This document shows, one piece after another, positions 12,815 through 24,281 of a DNA stretch of 64,000 bases. Both the position numbers and the translations under genes were made by a program. Source of the DNA: Okapia johnstoni. Its lineage: Eukaryota > Chordata > Mammalia > Artiodactyla > Giraffidae. Position 1 is the stretch's first letter. Every line of letters starts with the position of its first letter. The stretch spans positions 82,148,713 through 82,212,712 of the forward strand of contig CM044310.1 of assembly GCA_024291935.2 (NCBI GenBank). The letters run 5' to 3'. The notes beneath the pieces are model-generated. The model did not search any database and was not told the origin of the DNA. It saw only the letters and a program-made list of their open reading frames with translations.

Positions 12815-12902
12815 TGTTTGGAAAATCACATGGACAGAGGAGCCTGATGGGCAACACTCCATGGGGTCACAAAGAGCTGGACATGACTGAGCGACTAACA
12901 CA
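12815..12902 (+). mobile_element. Bov-tA SINE, 3' fragment
   Basis: Contains gacagaggagcctgatgggc and the actgagcgactaac end. About 20 bases separate it from the inverted copy at 12588-12792. Confidence 0.82.
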
Positions 12903-13079
12903 TTTATGTTTGAGGTATTCACATATTTCACATATGTATTTATATATCTGTGCGCACACACATATACACCCACTCAGACAAACATGCCAGGAACACATCT
13001 ATGTTAATATATTTAGAGTGTCGCTTCAGTTATCAATTGCTTTATAGTGCCCTTTGAGTTTTTCCTTGATTTTTTACTT

Positions 13080-14340
13080 TATGTATTTATGAAAAACCCC
13101 TTTATTGAGGTATGAGTGCATAAATGCTGTGCATTTTAATTGTGTACTACTTGATAAGTTTGGAGATATGCATGCACCCATGAAACCATCACCACAATCT
13201 TTGTTGTATGCCTGTCCCTCACAGCCCAAAGTTTCCTCCCCTCTTTTAATTTATCATTATTATTTTTATGCTAAGAACACACAAAGTCTACCATGTTGAA
13301 AATTAAGTATTCAATGTAGTATTGTTAACGATAGGCACTATGTATATGATAGATCTTGTTTTTTTCTATTTGAAAACTTTAAAAAATTACACAAGCTATA
13401 TTATAACCATAGAAATAGAAACTGAAAATGAGAAAATTTCTTCACTCTGTTAAAGCAGCAATTTTGGTGTTTCTGTGTCCTGGTTCAGTCCTAATCCATT
13501 CCAGGAGTGACCTTCCCCATGTAGATTTTTCACAGGATATCCTGCCATAGTATGGTTCAAGCTGCTGTATCTTTTTGACAGCTGCATAGTATTCTACTAT
13601 AAGAATGTATTGTGGTTTATCTTCTCCGGACTGATACACACGTTGTTTTCAGTCTTTTGTAGTTACAAATAATGCTGCAATGAGTAATCGTAAGTCAAAT
13701 TTCACACATGTGAAAGTGTTTGTAGGATAAATTACTTGAAGTAGGTTTGCCAAGTCAAAAGGTGTGTGTGTACATTAGTGACTCAGTGAGGTATGACTAA
13801 AACGCCCACCCCAGAGGTTGTGCTGAATCTAATGCCTGCCAGAGGTGAGTGTCTGTTTCCCCCAGTCTGGCCAACACAGATTTGTGAAATGCTTTGATCT
13901 TTGCCAAGTGGATATGTAAAAATTGTTTTCCATAGTATTTTTAATTTTCATTTCTCTTATTATGGTTGAAATCAGTTTCTTTCCAAATGTTTAAGAGATT
14001 TGGATTGTCTTTCTGTGAACTTTCTGTTCATACTCTCCTCCCATTTTTCTATTAGGTTATTGTTCTTTTTGATTTGTAGGAACTCTTTACATATGAGGGT
14101 GATTAGCTCCTTGTGATAAAAATTGAACATGTCTCCATAATCTCTTGCTCATCTTTTGATTTTGCTTTTGATAGCTTTTACTATGTAGAAAAAATTTTTA
14201 ATTGTAATGAATTTATCAGTCTTTTCATTGTGGCTTTTAGGTTTCATGTCGGGTTAGAAAGGACTTAGTCACTGCAGCATTATTTGAGAATTTTTTCATG
14301 GTTTCTTGCTCTTTGGAAATCATCCTAGTATAAATTATGA
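13080..14340 (-). mobile_element. Old L1 LINE 3' part
   Basis: AT-rich block. The reverse frame at 13639-13442 shows VEYYAAVKK, resembling the C-terminal region of L1 ORF2. The left end (tttattgaggtat, cacccatgaaaccatcacca) resembles an L1 3' UTR. Boundaries are approximate. Confidence 0.65.
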
Positions 14341-17004
14341 CTCAAGCTTTCTCTCCCTCCTCTGGGTTTTGCTAACTTTTTAAACAGGCAACTAGCAGTG
14401 CAGGAGTTAAGACTTAAACCTAAATCTTTCTTGCCGTCTCCAGGACAGCGGCTACTCTGGGTTATATCCACCATTACCAGTGGACCCACTGGGTGGGTCA
14501 TGGGAAGCCCACTGTTCTGACTTCTTGGGCAGGACTGGCACCACATGAGGTCTCTGAAGGCCAGCTAGACTTCCCCTTTCTGTTCTTCCTTATCAAGGGA
14601 AAAGGGAACAGGAATGAAACATGGGCGTGAAAGTGTTTTATTCTAAAGGGGGAGCCTAGTGAAGGTAGGGCTTAAAGTAATGAATCACTAATGGTGGAAT
14701 TTCAGGCAAGAGTGTGGGGAAAATATAGCTGTTCTTTCCGATATGAGACCCTGGTTGAGTAGTCATTTAATCAACACTGTGGCCTGAACACCACTGTGTG
14801 CAGAGCCCTTTGCACGCACCTAGGGGAAGGGGGCACTGAAGTCTCTGCCTTCTGAAAACTTGGGCCTGGAGCCGAGTTTGCTCTTGGCCCCTGGTCTGGG
14901 TGCTGGCACATGGAAGGTGTTGGCGCACATCTGCTGAAGCCATCTCTGTCAAGATGAGTGAATGAATAGATGAACTCTTTCCAGGCAGTCCCTAACCCTC
15001 ATTAGAATTGGTGCAGGAGATGGCAGACCAGATTTATTATCCCTGGCTGCTGGAGCCTTGGGGGTGTTTGTGTTTTAGAGGTTGACTAGGTCATGCCTAA
15101 TCCGGAGAAGTAGAAGAGCAGATTCAGGAACAAAGAACAATTCCCTACCCCACCCCTAGGATTAGCCTTCTGGGGCCAAGTGACAACACTTCTTTTTGTT
15201 GGGCCTAGGAGGTCTGACTTAAGTACTTCTTTTGCAAGAGGGAGAACCATGGCCCAGATTGGGTAAGGGTCACAGAGCATGTTGGCAGAGCCAGAGCTGG
15301 AACACAGGTGTCTGGACCCCAAGACTGAGTGGCCACCTGCGCTCCTGGAGGCTGGGTTGGAGTCAGCCTGGGGATCTTGGGGAGCAGGGCTGGCTGGGGA
15401 TTTATACTGTTGGGGGCTTTTGGCTTTTGCCGCTGCCTGGTGCCATTGCAGACTGTCACCAGGAGGTGGGGAGATCAGGTAGAGGGTTGTTAGGGACTCT
15501 GCCCACTTTGCACCTCTGTCTCTCCTGTGGGGACCTCATGGCTGTGCTTTCTCAGCTCTAGGAACTGAGCTTCCTTCTGGGCACATGTGCTGTATTGTCC
15601 TCACAAGCTTGGCCTGTTGGCCATGCGGACCTGTGTCTCACTCTTCCCCTACTTTGGGTATCAGCTTACTGGTGAGAACACTGAGGCTTGGAGCCTGAGA
15701 GCCTCTGCCACACGCATGGCCAAAGGCAGCAGAGCTGGGACTTGAACCCAGGCCTCCTCCCTCCCAGGCACAGATCACCTGGGGAAAGGTGTGACGTGGC
15801 AGGTGCTTCCTGTTCTGAGGGAGACCTTTTTGCCTGCTTTCACCATCTTATGCTTTAATGCCAACCCCCTACTGAAGCCACTCTGCCTGCTTTCTGCCAG
15901 CTTTCTGCCAGGTTCAGTTTGGCTCATCCGTTTGTCCGTCCCACGAGTACCTGCCAGGGCCCAGCTGCAGGACATGGACTTAAATCCCACATCAGTCTTG
16001 TGAGGCAGCGCGGGGATGTTTGAGAGGGGTCTTGGAAGAACTCCTGACAGGGACAAGTGCCGGGAGAAAAGAGTAGGCAGAGGGAGATTGGGCTCCTGCA
16101 TGAGCTATGGCTTGGAAAGGGTTCCTGGGTGCCCCTTCATGCTGGGCTGGGCAGAGCAGCTACTGGCTTCCCCTCGCAGAGCTCTTGGTCTCCTGAGGGA
16201 GGTGACATTAACGTGATCAGAAAGCCTGCCAGTCACCCGGCACTGGACTGGGGGGCACTGGGCTCGGGGGGCTCCTGCATGCAGCAGTATGATCCCGTGG
16301 GCAGAGGGTGGGCACAGGGACCAGTCTGAGAGGCCCAACTGGGGCCGCTCCTCTCCTTAGACCCGCCTGCCCACCCCGCTTCACACTCCAAGGTCCCACT
16401 TCCCCTTTCTGGGGCCACCAGGCCCACGCAGCAATGGGGCCTGCCAGGGCAGGGCCAGAGGAAGCCGGGCTGGGTTCCTGCCAGTGCTGCTTGGGTGAGG
16501 AAGTGGGTATCCTGTCTGTGTGAAAGCTGGGGTGGGCTAGCACTCCCCTAGGGGTGTGGTAGGGCTGGGAGGGGGTTGCCAGATCAGCCAGTTCCGCTGG
16601 GGAAGGGTTTTCTGAGCACCCAGAGGGCCGGGTCCTGCAGTCATAATTCGAGGTCCTAGCGCCCTCTCTCCAGTCTCCTCTAGCTGAGGAACATGGACCC
16701 CTGCCCATCAGTATTTGACAGGAAGACCCCAGTCCTGTCTTAGTTGCAGGGAAGGGAGAAGATGGTGTGTGAGGGTAGCTCAGAGGGCTTCCTGGAGGAA
16801 GAGGCCCTCCTGGATCTTGCTGGCTGTGAGGACGCTCCCTGGCATGGCTGCCTGATCTTGCCCCTGGAAGGCAGAGGGAGGTACTTTGATGGAGTCCACT
16901 TTGCCCCCACCTTCTCTCTGGAGCCTTGAAAAGAAGGAGGGCTGGAAGGGGTTGGCATTTGGAGATGTTCTGGGCTCTGTGGATGTCAGTAATGTGAGGG
17001 AGAT
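14341..17004. other. Non-coding DNA between repeats
   Basis: Mostly unique sequence with a MIR fragment at 15640-15775. I recognise no exon. Confidence 0.4.
15640..15775 (-). mobile_element. MIR SINE
   Basis: Contains agaacactgaggcttgg and agctgggacttgaacccagg, reverse MIR. Confidence 0.5.
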
Positions 17005-17205
17005 GGGCAGGAACCTGGATGGCCTGTATTCAAATCCTGGCTCTCTTTTACTCTTTTACTGTGTGACTTCAGGCAAGTAACTGAATCTCTCTGTGCCTCA
17101 GTTGCCACATCCATGAAAGAGACACAGTAGTCTCACCTACAGGGCAGGCATGAGGATTCAGAGAGCGCTGGGCACACACTGGACACCCAGTAGATTCTGT
17201 GATGG
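17005..17205 (+). mobile_element. MIR SINE
   Basis: Contains gtattcaaatcctggctctc, ctgtgtgacttcaggcaagt and ctgtgcctcagttgccacat. Confidence 0.7.
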
Positions 17206-17925
17206 TCTGTCCCGCTCAGTCACAGGCCCTGGGGTTGCAGGGAGCTCGGAGCCCACCAGGGCCGCTTGGGGAGCAGCTTGATTCCCCGGCTGTCAATTTC
17301 TGCCTAGGCATATCCCTGGATTCCCTGACTCCTCTTGCACAGGAGTCTATGGAGGGTACTGGAGAAGATGTGGGGAGCACCCTGCCTCCTGCAGCCTTGG
17401 GGCCTCTGCTGCTCCGGTCAGTCAGGGACCTGGTGGCTGACGTATGAGACCAAGGTTGGGGTAGGGAGGGTTCCCCAGAGGAGGTCTCAGCCAGGACTGG
17501 TTGCATCTCAGGGGCCTATTCCCACCTCTGAACCAACTTCTCCTTACTTGGATCCTCCAGGGGCCGTGAGGGCTTTCTGGACACAGCACACTGGGGCAGG
17601 AGGCCTGGCACGGCCCTTGAGACTCTTGGTTGCAAGTGTTGGTAGCTCACTCTGTCTTCAGCCGTGGGGGTGGCATTGATTGTCCCTTGTGAGTAAATAT
17701 CTTGGGTTGCTTGAGCCTCTGACAGAGCTGGATCCGGGCACCCCAGGGCTATATTCAGGGCTCTGTCTCTCTCCACTTCTCCATGTGGGCTTCCTTGTCA
17801 CATGGGCTGTCACTGTGGCGGCTCCCTTGGCCACCAGCTCCAGGCCACTGGCAAAGAGAGCGTCCTTCCCTCATGGGCCAGCAGACGTCCCAACGAGGAC
17901 TCTCGCTGGTTTTGGTCCCATGTCC

Positions 17926-18142
17926 ATCCCAGGTGGTGCTAGTGGTAAAGAACCCACCTGCCAATGCAGGAGATGGAAGAGACGCAGGTTTGATCCCTGG
18001 GTCGGGAAGATCCCCTGGAGGAAGGCATGGCAACCCACTCCCCAGTATTCTTGCCTGGAGAATCCCATGGACAGAGCAGCCTAGAGCAGTCCATGGGGTT
18101 ACACAGAATCAGACACTACTGAAACAGCTTAGCTCGCATGCA
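17926..18142 (+). mobile_element. Bov-tA SINE, near full length
   Basis: tRNA-like start (ggtggtgctagtggtaaaga), B-box-like ggtttgatccc, then the Bov-A core. Confidence 0.87.
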
Positions 18143-18444
18143 CACAGCATCCTTAAACCCGTCGCTGGGGCTCGGGAGAGACTGTGCTGATGAGCCAGAC
18201 CTGGGTCACATGGCCCCTGAACTGGGGGCTGAGGGAGGGGGGGAGGACTGCACCTAGCAGAAGCGGGAAACACCCTCCCACTGGATCCCTGGGGTGTCCC
18301 CCTCCTGTGTGAGAAGGGGCTGCTCCCCACCAGCATTGCTGTGAGGTGGGAGTGACAGTGAGGGAAGCCTGGGACTCGAGTCCCTCTAGGTAACAGGGCC
18401 TCAAGGTCTCTGCTCTGGGCGTCAGTGGAGTTCACACAGGCCCT

Positions 18445-18489
18445 GGGGGGTGGGGGGGAGGGAGTGCGGGGGGAGGGGGGAGGGGGCAG
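18445..18489 (+). other. G-rich tract with G-quadruplex potential
   Basis: More than four runs of three or more G in about 45 bases on the plus strand, fitting the G3+N1-7 pattern. Confidence 0.6.
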
Positions 18490-18747
18490 GCCTGGCTTGA
18501 CCTAAGGTCAGACTTACAGCCAGAGCAGCACCCGGTGCTGGAAAAACCGCCCTGAGAGGGGATGAGCTTCCCGTCACAAGGCCTGTGAGCTGAGGTTGCA
18601 GAAACACTTGTTGGAGACGTGGCAGGAGTTCATCCAGGGGCTCAGAGGGGCCCCCGAGTTGCCAATTGAGCTCGCACTGGCAGAAGGGCCTTGAAATCTG
18701 CCCCGACAGAGAGGCCTCTGTGGGGAGGAGCTGGCCTGTGGAGCCCC

Positions 18748-18878
18748 TGGAGGAGGGCATGGCAACCCACTCCAGTATTCATGCCTGGAGAATCCCACGG
18801 ACAGAGGAGCCTGGTGGGCTACAGTCCATGGGGTCACAAAGAGTCGGACACAACTTAAGCGACTTAGCATGCACGCAT
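18748..18878 (+). mobile_element. Bov-tA SINE, 5'-truncated
   Basis: Bov-A core and tail only (gcaacccactccagtattc through ttaagcgacttagc). Confidence 0.85.
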
Positions 18879-19209
18879 GGCCTATGGAGATACCCATTGG
18901 TGCGGGCTTGTCTGCAGGAGGTAGTAGCGCAGCCCTTCCTCCCAGCCTGGCCTTGCACTGCTCCGTTTATTCTAGAAGCTGGACGGGGTCCCTGGGTGGA
19001 TGGAGTCCCCGAGCCCATGCTGCCCATTGTCCACCTCCTCACCCGCCTGCCGTTGCCCAGGAGGTGGCCTAATTAGATCCCCAACAGAAGTGTTTACCAG
19101 GCCTGAGTTTCCGAGGCCTCTTTCGGCTAATCCCTCTCTCTCCATGCCTGGCTCAGCCAGGCTTTGTGTGCTTGGAAGGGCAGGTTGGCATTGGGGGTGA
19201 AAGGCCCCA

Positions 19210-19250
19210 TGGTGTGTGTGTGTGTGTATGAGTATGAGTATGTGTGCACG
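19210..19250. repeat. (GT)n / GTATGA-type microsatellite
   Basis: GT dinucleotides grade into a gtatga repeat and then gtgtgcacgcaca. Confidence 0.75.
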
Positions 19251-19549
19251 CACATGTGGGTGGGATGCACCTGTGCACATCCTGGCCACCCACAGCTCTG
19301 TTCTGGGGCTGCGCCGGGGGATGGAGCAGCTGTGGGGAGTTGCCTTGGCCCCTTGGAGTTTGGGTTTCTTAGCCTGGCAGTCCTGGTGCCCTGGGGTTGG
19401 CACCCGGCCACAGAGACAGGCAGTGTTGTGTATAGTTTTGGCAGCTGGTTCAGTCCCTGGGAGCGGCTGCTTCTGGAAGGAGCTCTGTAGGGAAGCCTTT
19501 CCCTGTTGACTGAAATCACGAGGCTGGGCCGAGGTGTCCTGGTTTGGGA

Positions 19550-19745
19550 GCTGGCAGACCCGGGCTTGAGCTCTAGCCCTTCTGCCAACCAGCTCCAGCC
19601 GTGTGATTTTAGGCATGCCGCTCGACCTCTCTGGGTTCAGTTTTGCATCTATAAAATGGCTGTAACACCTGGGCCTGACATGTTGTGAAGGTGAGAGGGG
19701 AGATGTGTGTGCAGGCACCTGGTGTGACAGTGTTAACAGCTGTTT
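19550..19745 (+). mobile_element. MIR SINE
   Basis: Contains gtgtgattttaggcatgccg and gcatctataaaatggctgta. Confidence 0.6.
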
Positions 19746-19920
19746 CACGTGTGCCCTGGAGTGGGGGCTTCTCAGAGCAGGGACCTCATCTTGCTTTGTG
19801 ACTCCTTCAGCACAGGACTGGTTAGTACTCAAACATGCCTCTGCTGGAACAAAGACTAGTGAGTGTCGATTTAGAGGTGGCAAACTAGTGGGCTGTGCCA
19901 CGCGAATTTTAGAAATTTTT

Positions 19921-20450
19921 TTTACTGAACTATAGTTGATTTACAGCGTTGTGCCAACCTCTGTTGTACAGCAGAGTGACTCAGTTATACACATGTAGAC
20001 ATTCTTTTTTAAAATATTCTTTTCTATTATGGTTTATCCCAGGAGATATAGTTCCCTTTGCTATACAGTAGGACCTTGTTGTTTATTCATTCTAAATATA
20101 ACAGTTTGCATCTACTAACCCCAAACTCCCAGTCCCTCCCTCCCCCTCCCCCTGCCTCCTTGGAAACCACAAGTGTGTCCTCCATGTCTCTGAGTCTGTT
20201 TTGTAGGTAGGTTCATTTGTGTCATATTTTAGATTCCACGTGTAAGTGACATCATATGGTATTTGTCTTCCTCTTTCTGACTTCACTCAGTGTAATCATC
20301 TCTAGTTGCATCTGTGTGGCTGCAAATGATATTATTTCATTCTTTTTCGTGGCTGAGTAGTACTCCATTGTGTGTATATACAGCATCTTTATTCATCTGT
20401 TGATGCATATTTAGGTGGTTTCCATGTTTTGGTTGTTCTGTTGTTTAGTC
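19921..20450 (-). mobile_element. L1 LINE 3' end (ruminant type)
   Basis: Reverse copy starting at a T-rich tail (tttttactgaactatagttg), with gctatacagtaggaccttgt and ctgagtagtactccattgtg, typical of artiodactyl L1 3' ends. It is 5'-truncated. Confidence 0.8.
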
Positions 20451-21954
20451 ACTTTTGGCTATTGATACCACACAAATTTTAAAAATTAGCTATCAACATT
20501 TGAAGACAGGTATTTCATGTAGAAATCAGATTTGTAGCTTGTCCAGACACTTTGAACACTTTGGCAGCCCTGGCTCAACCCCCTCACGGTTGCCTGTGTT
20601 AAAGAGGTGGTTGCCAAGGCTTGTGGGCACCTGCCTGGGCCCAGGGGGAGCAGAGGGGCCAGGACCTCTGGCAAAGGGCCCCTTCCTCTGCTTCCAAGTA
20701 TGTGGCTTTTCTGTTTTGTACCTAGGATTTGAGCAACAGGAGCTCTCAGATGGAATGTGTCAGGTAGCTGCTGATTCAGTGTGGCCCCTGGTTACTCAAG
20801 GCAGCTGATGCTCATTGGGGGTCTTCACTTAGATGCTGAGATTCTGGGTGCCCTGATGTTCTGTCTTTGGAGTCTCTGGACTGACGTTCCTTTGCAGCTT
20901 CCACTAGTGGCCATTTGCACCCCTTGTGACTGCCCTGAGCCTTCTCGTGTCTTCCTGCCTCCCTGCCCTCTGCTACCTGCCTTGTCCTGGTTCCTGTCCC
21001 TGAGGCAGGCCTGGAGGATGTCAGGGGCCTGGACTCCCAGTTTACTTCCTTAACACAAGATTCCTGTTGAGAATGTGGCAGCCACCCCAGGATCCAATGG
21101 CTGCATCTAGGAATTGCACATTTTTGGGTAACTTTCTCTCCCTGGAGACTGGGAGCCCTAGGGGAGAGAAAGCCAGCCTGGCACACGGGAGATACAGTGG
21201 GCCTGGTGTGCCATAGGCATGATTAGCAAGCCTTTTGGGAATAAACTAATGAGTAAATATATGAATCGTGCTGGAGAAAGTGGGAGACCCTCTGGACTGA
21301 GCATTGCAAGCCTGGGGTCTTCTCTCAACTTTGTCATTAAGGGTCCACTGTGCTCTTCTCTGTGGTTCAGTTTTTTTTTTCTGTAAAGCGGGACTTGCTA
21401 GCTTGTCAATGAGTCCTTTGTAGAAAAAATCAGTCTTATGTGGAGACTTAACATAATATTAATGCAAGGGGGATGCTCTGAGTGAAGCTGGTGTTCGGGT
21501 CTAAGACTCACTGAAAAGCTCCAGTAATCGAGTGAGTGAGGTCTTTACACAAGAACTGTTGGAACAGAAGAAATCCTGCAGACAGATTTCACACGTGTGG
21601 TCACCTGACTTAGGACAAAAGTGGCTCCACTGACACTTTTGAGGGAAGAATGTGGCTTCACTAAAGGCCAGTGGGGTAATCAGATACCCATTCAGAAAAA
21701 GGAGCTTGACCCCCGTATCATACTGTACCCAAACATTCCATGAGATGGAACAGAGGCCCGCAGGTAGTCAAACTGCTAGAGCAGTGCTTTCCAGAAGTTT
21801 CTGGATGATAGAGGGGCTCCATATCTGCACTGGCCTATGTGATAACCACTAGCTGTGTGTGGCCATTGAGCACTTAAAATGTGACTAGTATGACTGAGGG
21901 ACTGACTTTTTTTTTAACTTTAAAAATGTTTTTAATGTGATCATCATGCTATTG
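20451..21954. other. Non-coding DNA, no recognised gene
   Basis: Unique sequence with a possible weak MIR patch at about 21280-21410. It leads into the SINE cluster at 21955-23588. Confidence 0.4.
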
Positions 21955-22086
21955 TGTTGTTGTTGTGCTTAGTCTTTCAGTTGTGTTCGACTCTTTGTGA
22001 CCCTGTGGACTGTAGTCCACCAGGCTCCTCTGTCCATGGAGATTCTCCAGGCAAGAATGTTGGAGTGGGTTGCCATGCCCTCCTCT
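21955..22086 (-). mobile_element. Bov-A SINE fragment
   Basis: Reverse copy, beginning at a (TTG)n tract and ending in the lead-in to the core (ttggagtgggttgccatgcc). Confidence 0.85.
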
Positions 22087-22147
22087 CATGCTATTATTAT
22101 GCTCAAAAAATTAAGTGTAATTTACTAACCTAGTCCCACCTTCAGTT

Positions 22148-22424
22148 CACATGTATTTATTTGGGCACTGCGTCTTCCTTGCTGCAGGGGCTTTCTTTAG
22201 TTGTGGCGAGCAGAAGCTACTTTCTAGTTGCAGTGTGCAGGCTTCTCAGTGCAGTGGCTCCTCTTGCTGTGGAGCAGGGGTTCTAGGGCTCTCAGGCTCA
22301 GTAGTTGTGGTGCTTGGGCTTAGTAGCTCTGTGGCATGTGGGATCTTCCCAGATTAGGCATCAAACCTGTGTCCCCTGCCTTGGCAGGTGGATGCTTAAC
22401 CACTGGACCACCAGGGAAGTCCCA
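22148..22424 (-). mobile_element. CHR SINE
   Basis: Cetartiodactyl tRNA-derived SINE in reverse orientation, ending ccactggaccaccagggaag. Near full length. Confidence 0.82.
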
Positions 22425-22477
22425 GTTCCCATTTAGATTTCACCACTTGTTTCAAAACAACTTTTTGTAGTTGCTCA

Positions 22478-22616
22478 TTTTTAAAAAATTTATTTATTGG
22501 GCTGTGTCAGGTCTTAGTTGCAGCAGGTGGGATCTTGTTCCCTGACCAGGGAACAAACCTGGACCCCCTGCATTGGGAGTGTGCAGTCTTGGCCACTGGA
22601 CCACCAGGAAAGTCTC
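22478..22616 (-). mobile_element. CHR-2-like SINE, short form
   Basis: Reverse copy with ccctgaccagggaacaaacc and ggccactggaccaccaggaa. Confidence 0.82.
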
Positions 22617-22693
22617 TGTGGTTGCAGTTTTTTAAAATCAAGGTGTACTATATTGCAAGTCCACTATATTGCATTGGGTTTCTAAGACTTTTG

Positions 22694-22893
22694 GGCTTCT
22701 CTGGTGGCTTAGTCGGTAAAGAATCTGCCTGCAGTGTAGGAGACCCAGGTTCGATCCCTGGGTAGGGAAGATCCCCTGGAGAAGGGAATGGCAACCCACT
22801 CCAGTATTCTTGCCTGGAGAATTCCATGGACAGAGGAATCTGGCAGGTCCATGGGGTCACAAAGAGTCAGACACGACTGAGCAAGTAACACTT
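22694..22893 (+). mobile_element. Bov-tA SINE, full length
   Basis: Starts ttctctggtggcttagtcgg, with ggttcgatccctggg (B-box-like), and ends acgactgagcaagtaac. Confidence 0.9.
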
Positions 22894-22984
22894 TTTTGTA
22901 AGATTTTAAAATTTATTTTATTGTGTAACATCCCCACTTTCTCTCATGTCACTGATTCGTTAATAGTGGGTTATTTGTCCTGTA

Positions 22985-23165
22985 GGTCAGTAGTTTTCAA
23001 AGTGGGGACCAACAGCTTCAACATCTCCTGGGAACGTGTGAGAAATGCCCATTTCTTCTCAGACCTCACCCAGTCCTGCTGAAACAGCACCGGGAATGCA
23101 GCCCAGCGATTTGTGTTTTAACACGTCCTCCGGGATCTCACCTGAGTACCCCTGCTGTTGTGACT
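22985..23165. mobile_element. MER5A-like DNA-transposon remnant
   Basis: Resembles MER5A (hAT-Charlie): terminal cagtagttttcaaagtgggg with cctgggaac and gatctcacctgagtaccc-type ends. Confidence 0.5.
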
Positions 23166-23256
23166 AGCCTGCTTCATAGATTTGGCTGATTGCGACCTCC
23201 TGTTGCCATTTACCTTCTCCAGTTAGCCTCTATATGCGACGGAATTTTTCATTTCA

Positions 23257-23588
23257 TTAAAAAATTTATTTGTTTATTTATTTTTGGCTGCACTGGGTCT
23301 TCGTCGCTGCACATAGGCTTTCTCTAGTTGGGTTGAGCAGGGGCTACTTTTTGTTGCAGTATGTGGGCTTCTCGTTGCAGAGCACAGGCTCTAGATGTGC
23401 CATTTCAGTAGTTGCAGCACATGGGCTCAGCAGTTGTGTCTCCAGGGCTCTAGAGCACAGGCTCAGTCATTGTGGTTCATGGGCTTGGTTGCTCCATGGC
23501 ACAGGGAAACTTCCCAGACCAAGGACTGAACCCATGTCCCCTGCATTGGCAGGTGGATTCTTTACCAGTGGACCACCAGGGAAGTCCT
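23257..23588 (-). mobile_element. CHR SINE, full length
   Basis: Reverse copy from the A/T-rich tail (complement of tttatttatttttggctgc) to ggaccaccagggaagtcc. It lies about 260 bases before the probable ADCY7 leader exon. Confidence 0.85.
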
Positions 23589-23844
23589 AATTTCATTTTT
23601 AGTCAAATTTAATTTTTGACAGTGATGTGTGGCTAGTGGCTACTGTATTGGACAGCGCAGTTCTAAGAAATACAGGAAACTGGATTTAAGACCTTGGGTT
23701 GGGCCAGGCTTTAAACAAGACCTGAAAGGTAGGTTTGGGCTAAGGTAGATATTCACACCCGGGTGTGAGTCCTGACCTCGCTCTCCGCTGATGCCCAGCT
23801 TTCCCAGTCCAGGTCAAATCTCGGCCTGCTTTGTGTCTCTGCAG

Positions 23845-24110
23845 AGCTGAGGACCCTGAGTGGCCATTCAGTTGGACCTGAATGCAGAGGCGGATGCTGG
23901 TGGTGCAGTGAGCAAGGCCTGGCAGCGGAATCAGTGCGGGCCCCGTGTGCCCATGGAGCTGCCAGTCGAGGGGGTACCTCCCCAGCCCCACCTGCCAGGC
24001 TAGGAGAGGCCAGAAGCCTAGGCACGCAGCCGTGGGTGTCGGCAGACAAATGCTCCCCAGGCCGTGGGGTTTCCTGCGTGGACCGCTGGGTGGGTGTGCC
24101 AAGGTGAAGG
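23845..24110 (+). other. ADCY7: Probable ADCY7 5'-UTR portion of the first coding exon
   Basis: A strong acceptor (pyrimidine-rich tract ending in tctctgcag) lies at 23831-23844, so the exon carrying the start codon probably begins at 23845. A weaker alternative acceptor ends at 24044 (gtcggcag). The leader contains short upstream reading frames (see findings). The first exon and promoter were not identified and must lie further left or outside the window. Confidence 0.5.
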
Positions 24111-24281
24111 ATGCCAGCCAAGGGGCGCTACTTCCTCAACGAGGGCGAGGAGGGCGCCGACCAGGATGCGCTCTACGAGAAGTACCGCCTCACCAGCCAG
24201 CATGGGCCACTCCTGCTCATGCTCCTGTTGGTGGCCATCGCTGCCTGCACCACTCTCATCATCATCGCCTTCAGCTATGGG
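24111..24281 (+). CDS. ADCY7: ADCY7 coding exon 1 (residues 1-57)
   Basis: The exon starts [15 protein letters not shown], the typical ADCY7 N-terminus, and runs through a Tyr-containing cytoplasmic segment into the first membrane helix (about residues 31-53, rich in Leu, Ala and Ile). It ends in phase 0 at donor gtgagt (24282). The ATG context is gaaggATGc, with A at -3. Intron 1 (24282-25747) holds a weak MIR-like patch near 24340-24440, a CHR SINE (24783-24898), a 23-base C run at 25370 and otherwise unique sequence. Confidence 0.96.

Noticed and set aside
17926..18020. tRNA-like sequences with B-box (also at 22694 and 51515)
   Set aside because: These are the tRNA-derived heads of Bov-tA SINEs, not tRNA genes; SINE cores and tails follow directly.
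18972..19901. 309-codon minus-strand open frame
   Set aside because: Covers a MIR and a GT microsatellite; the translation includes a His/Thr repeat from the microsatellite. Not gene-like.
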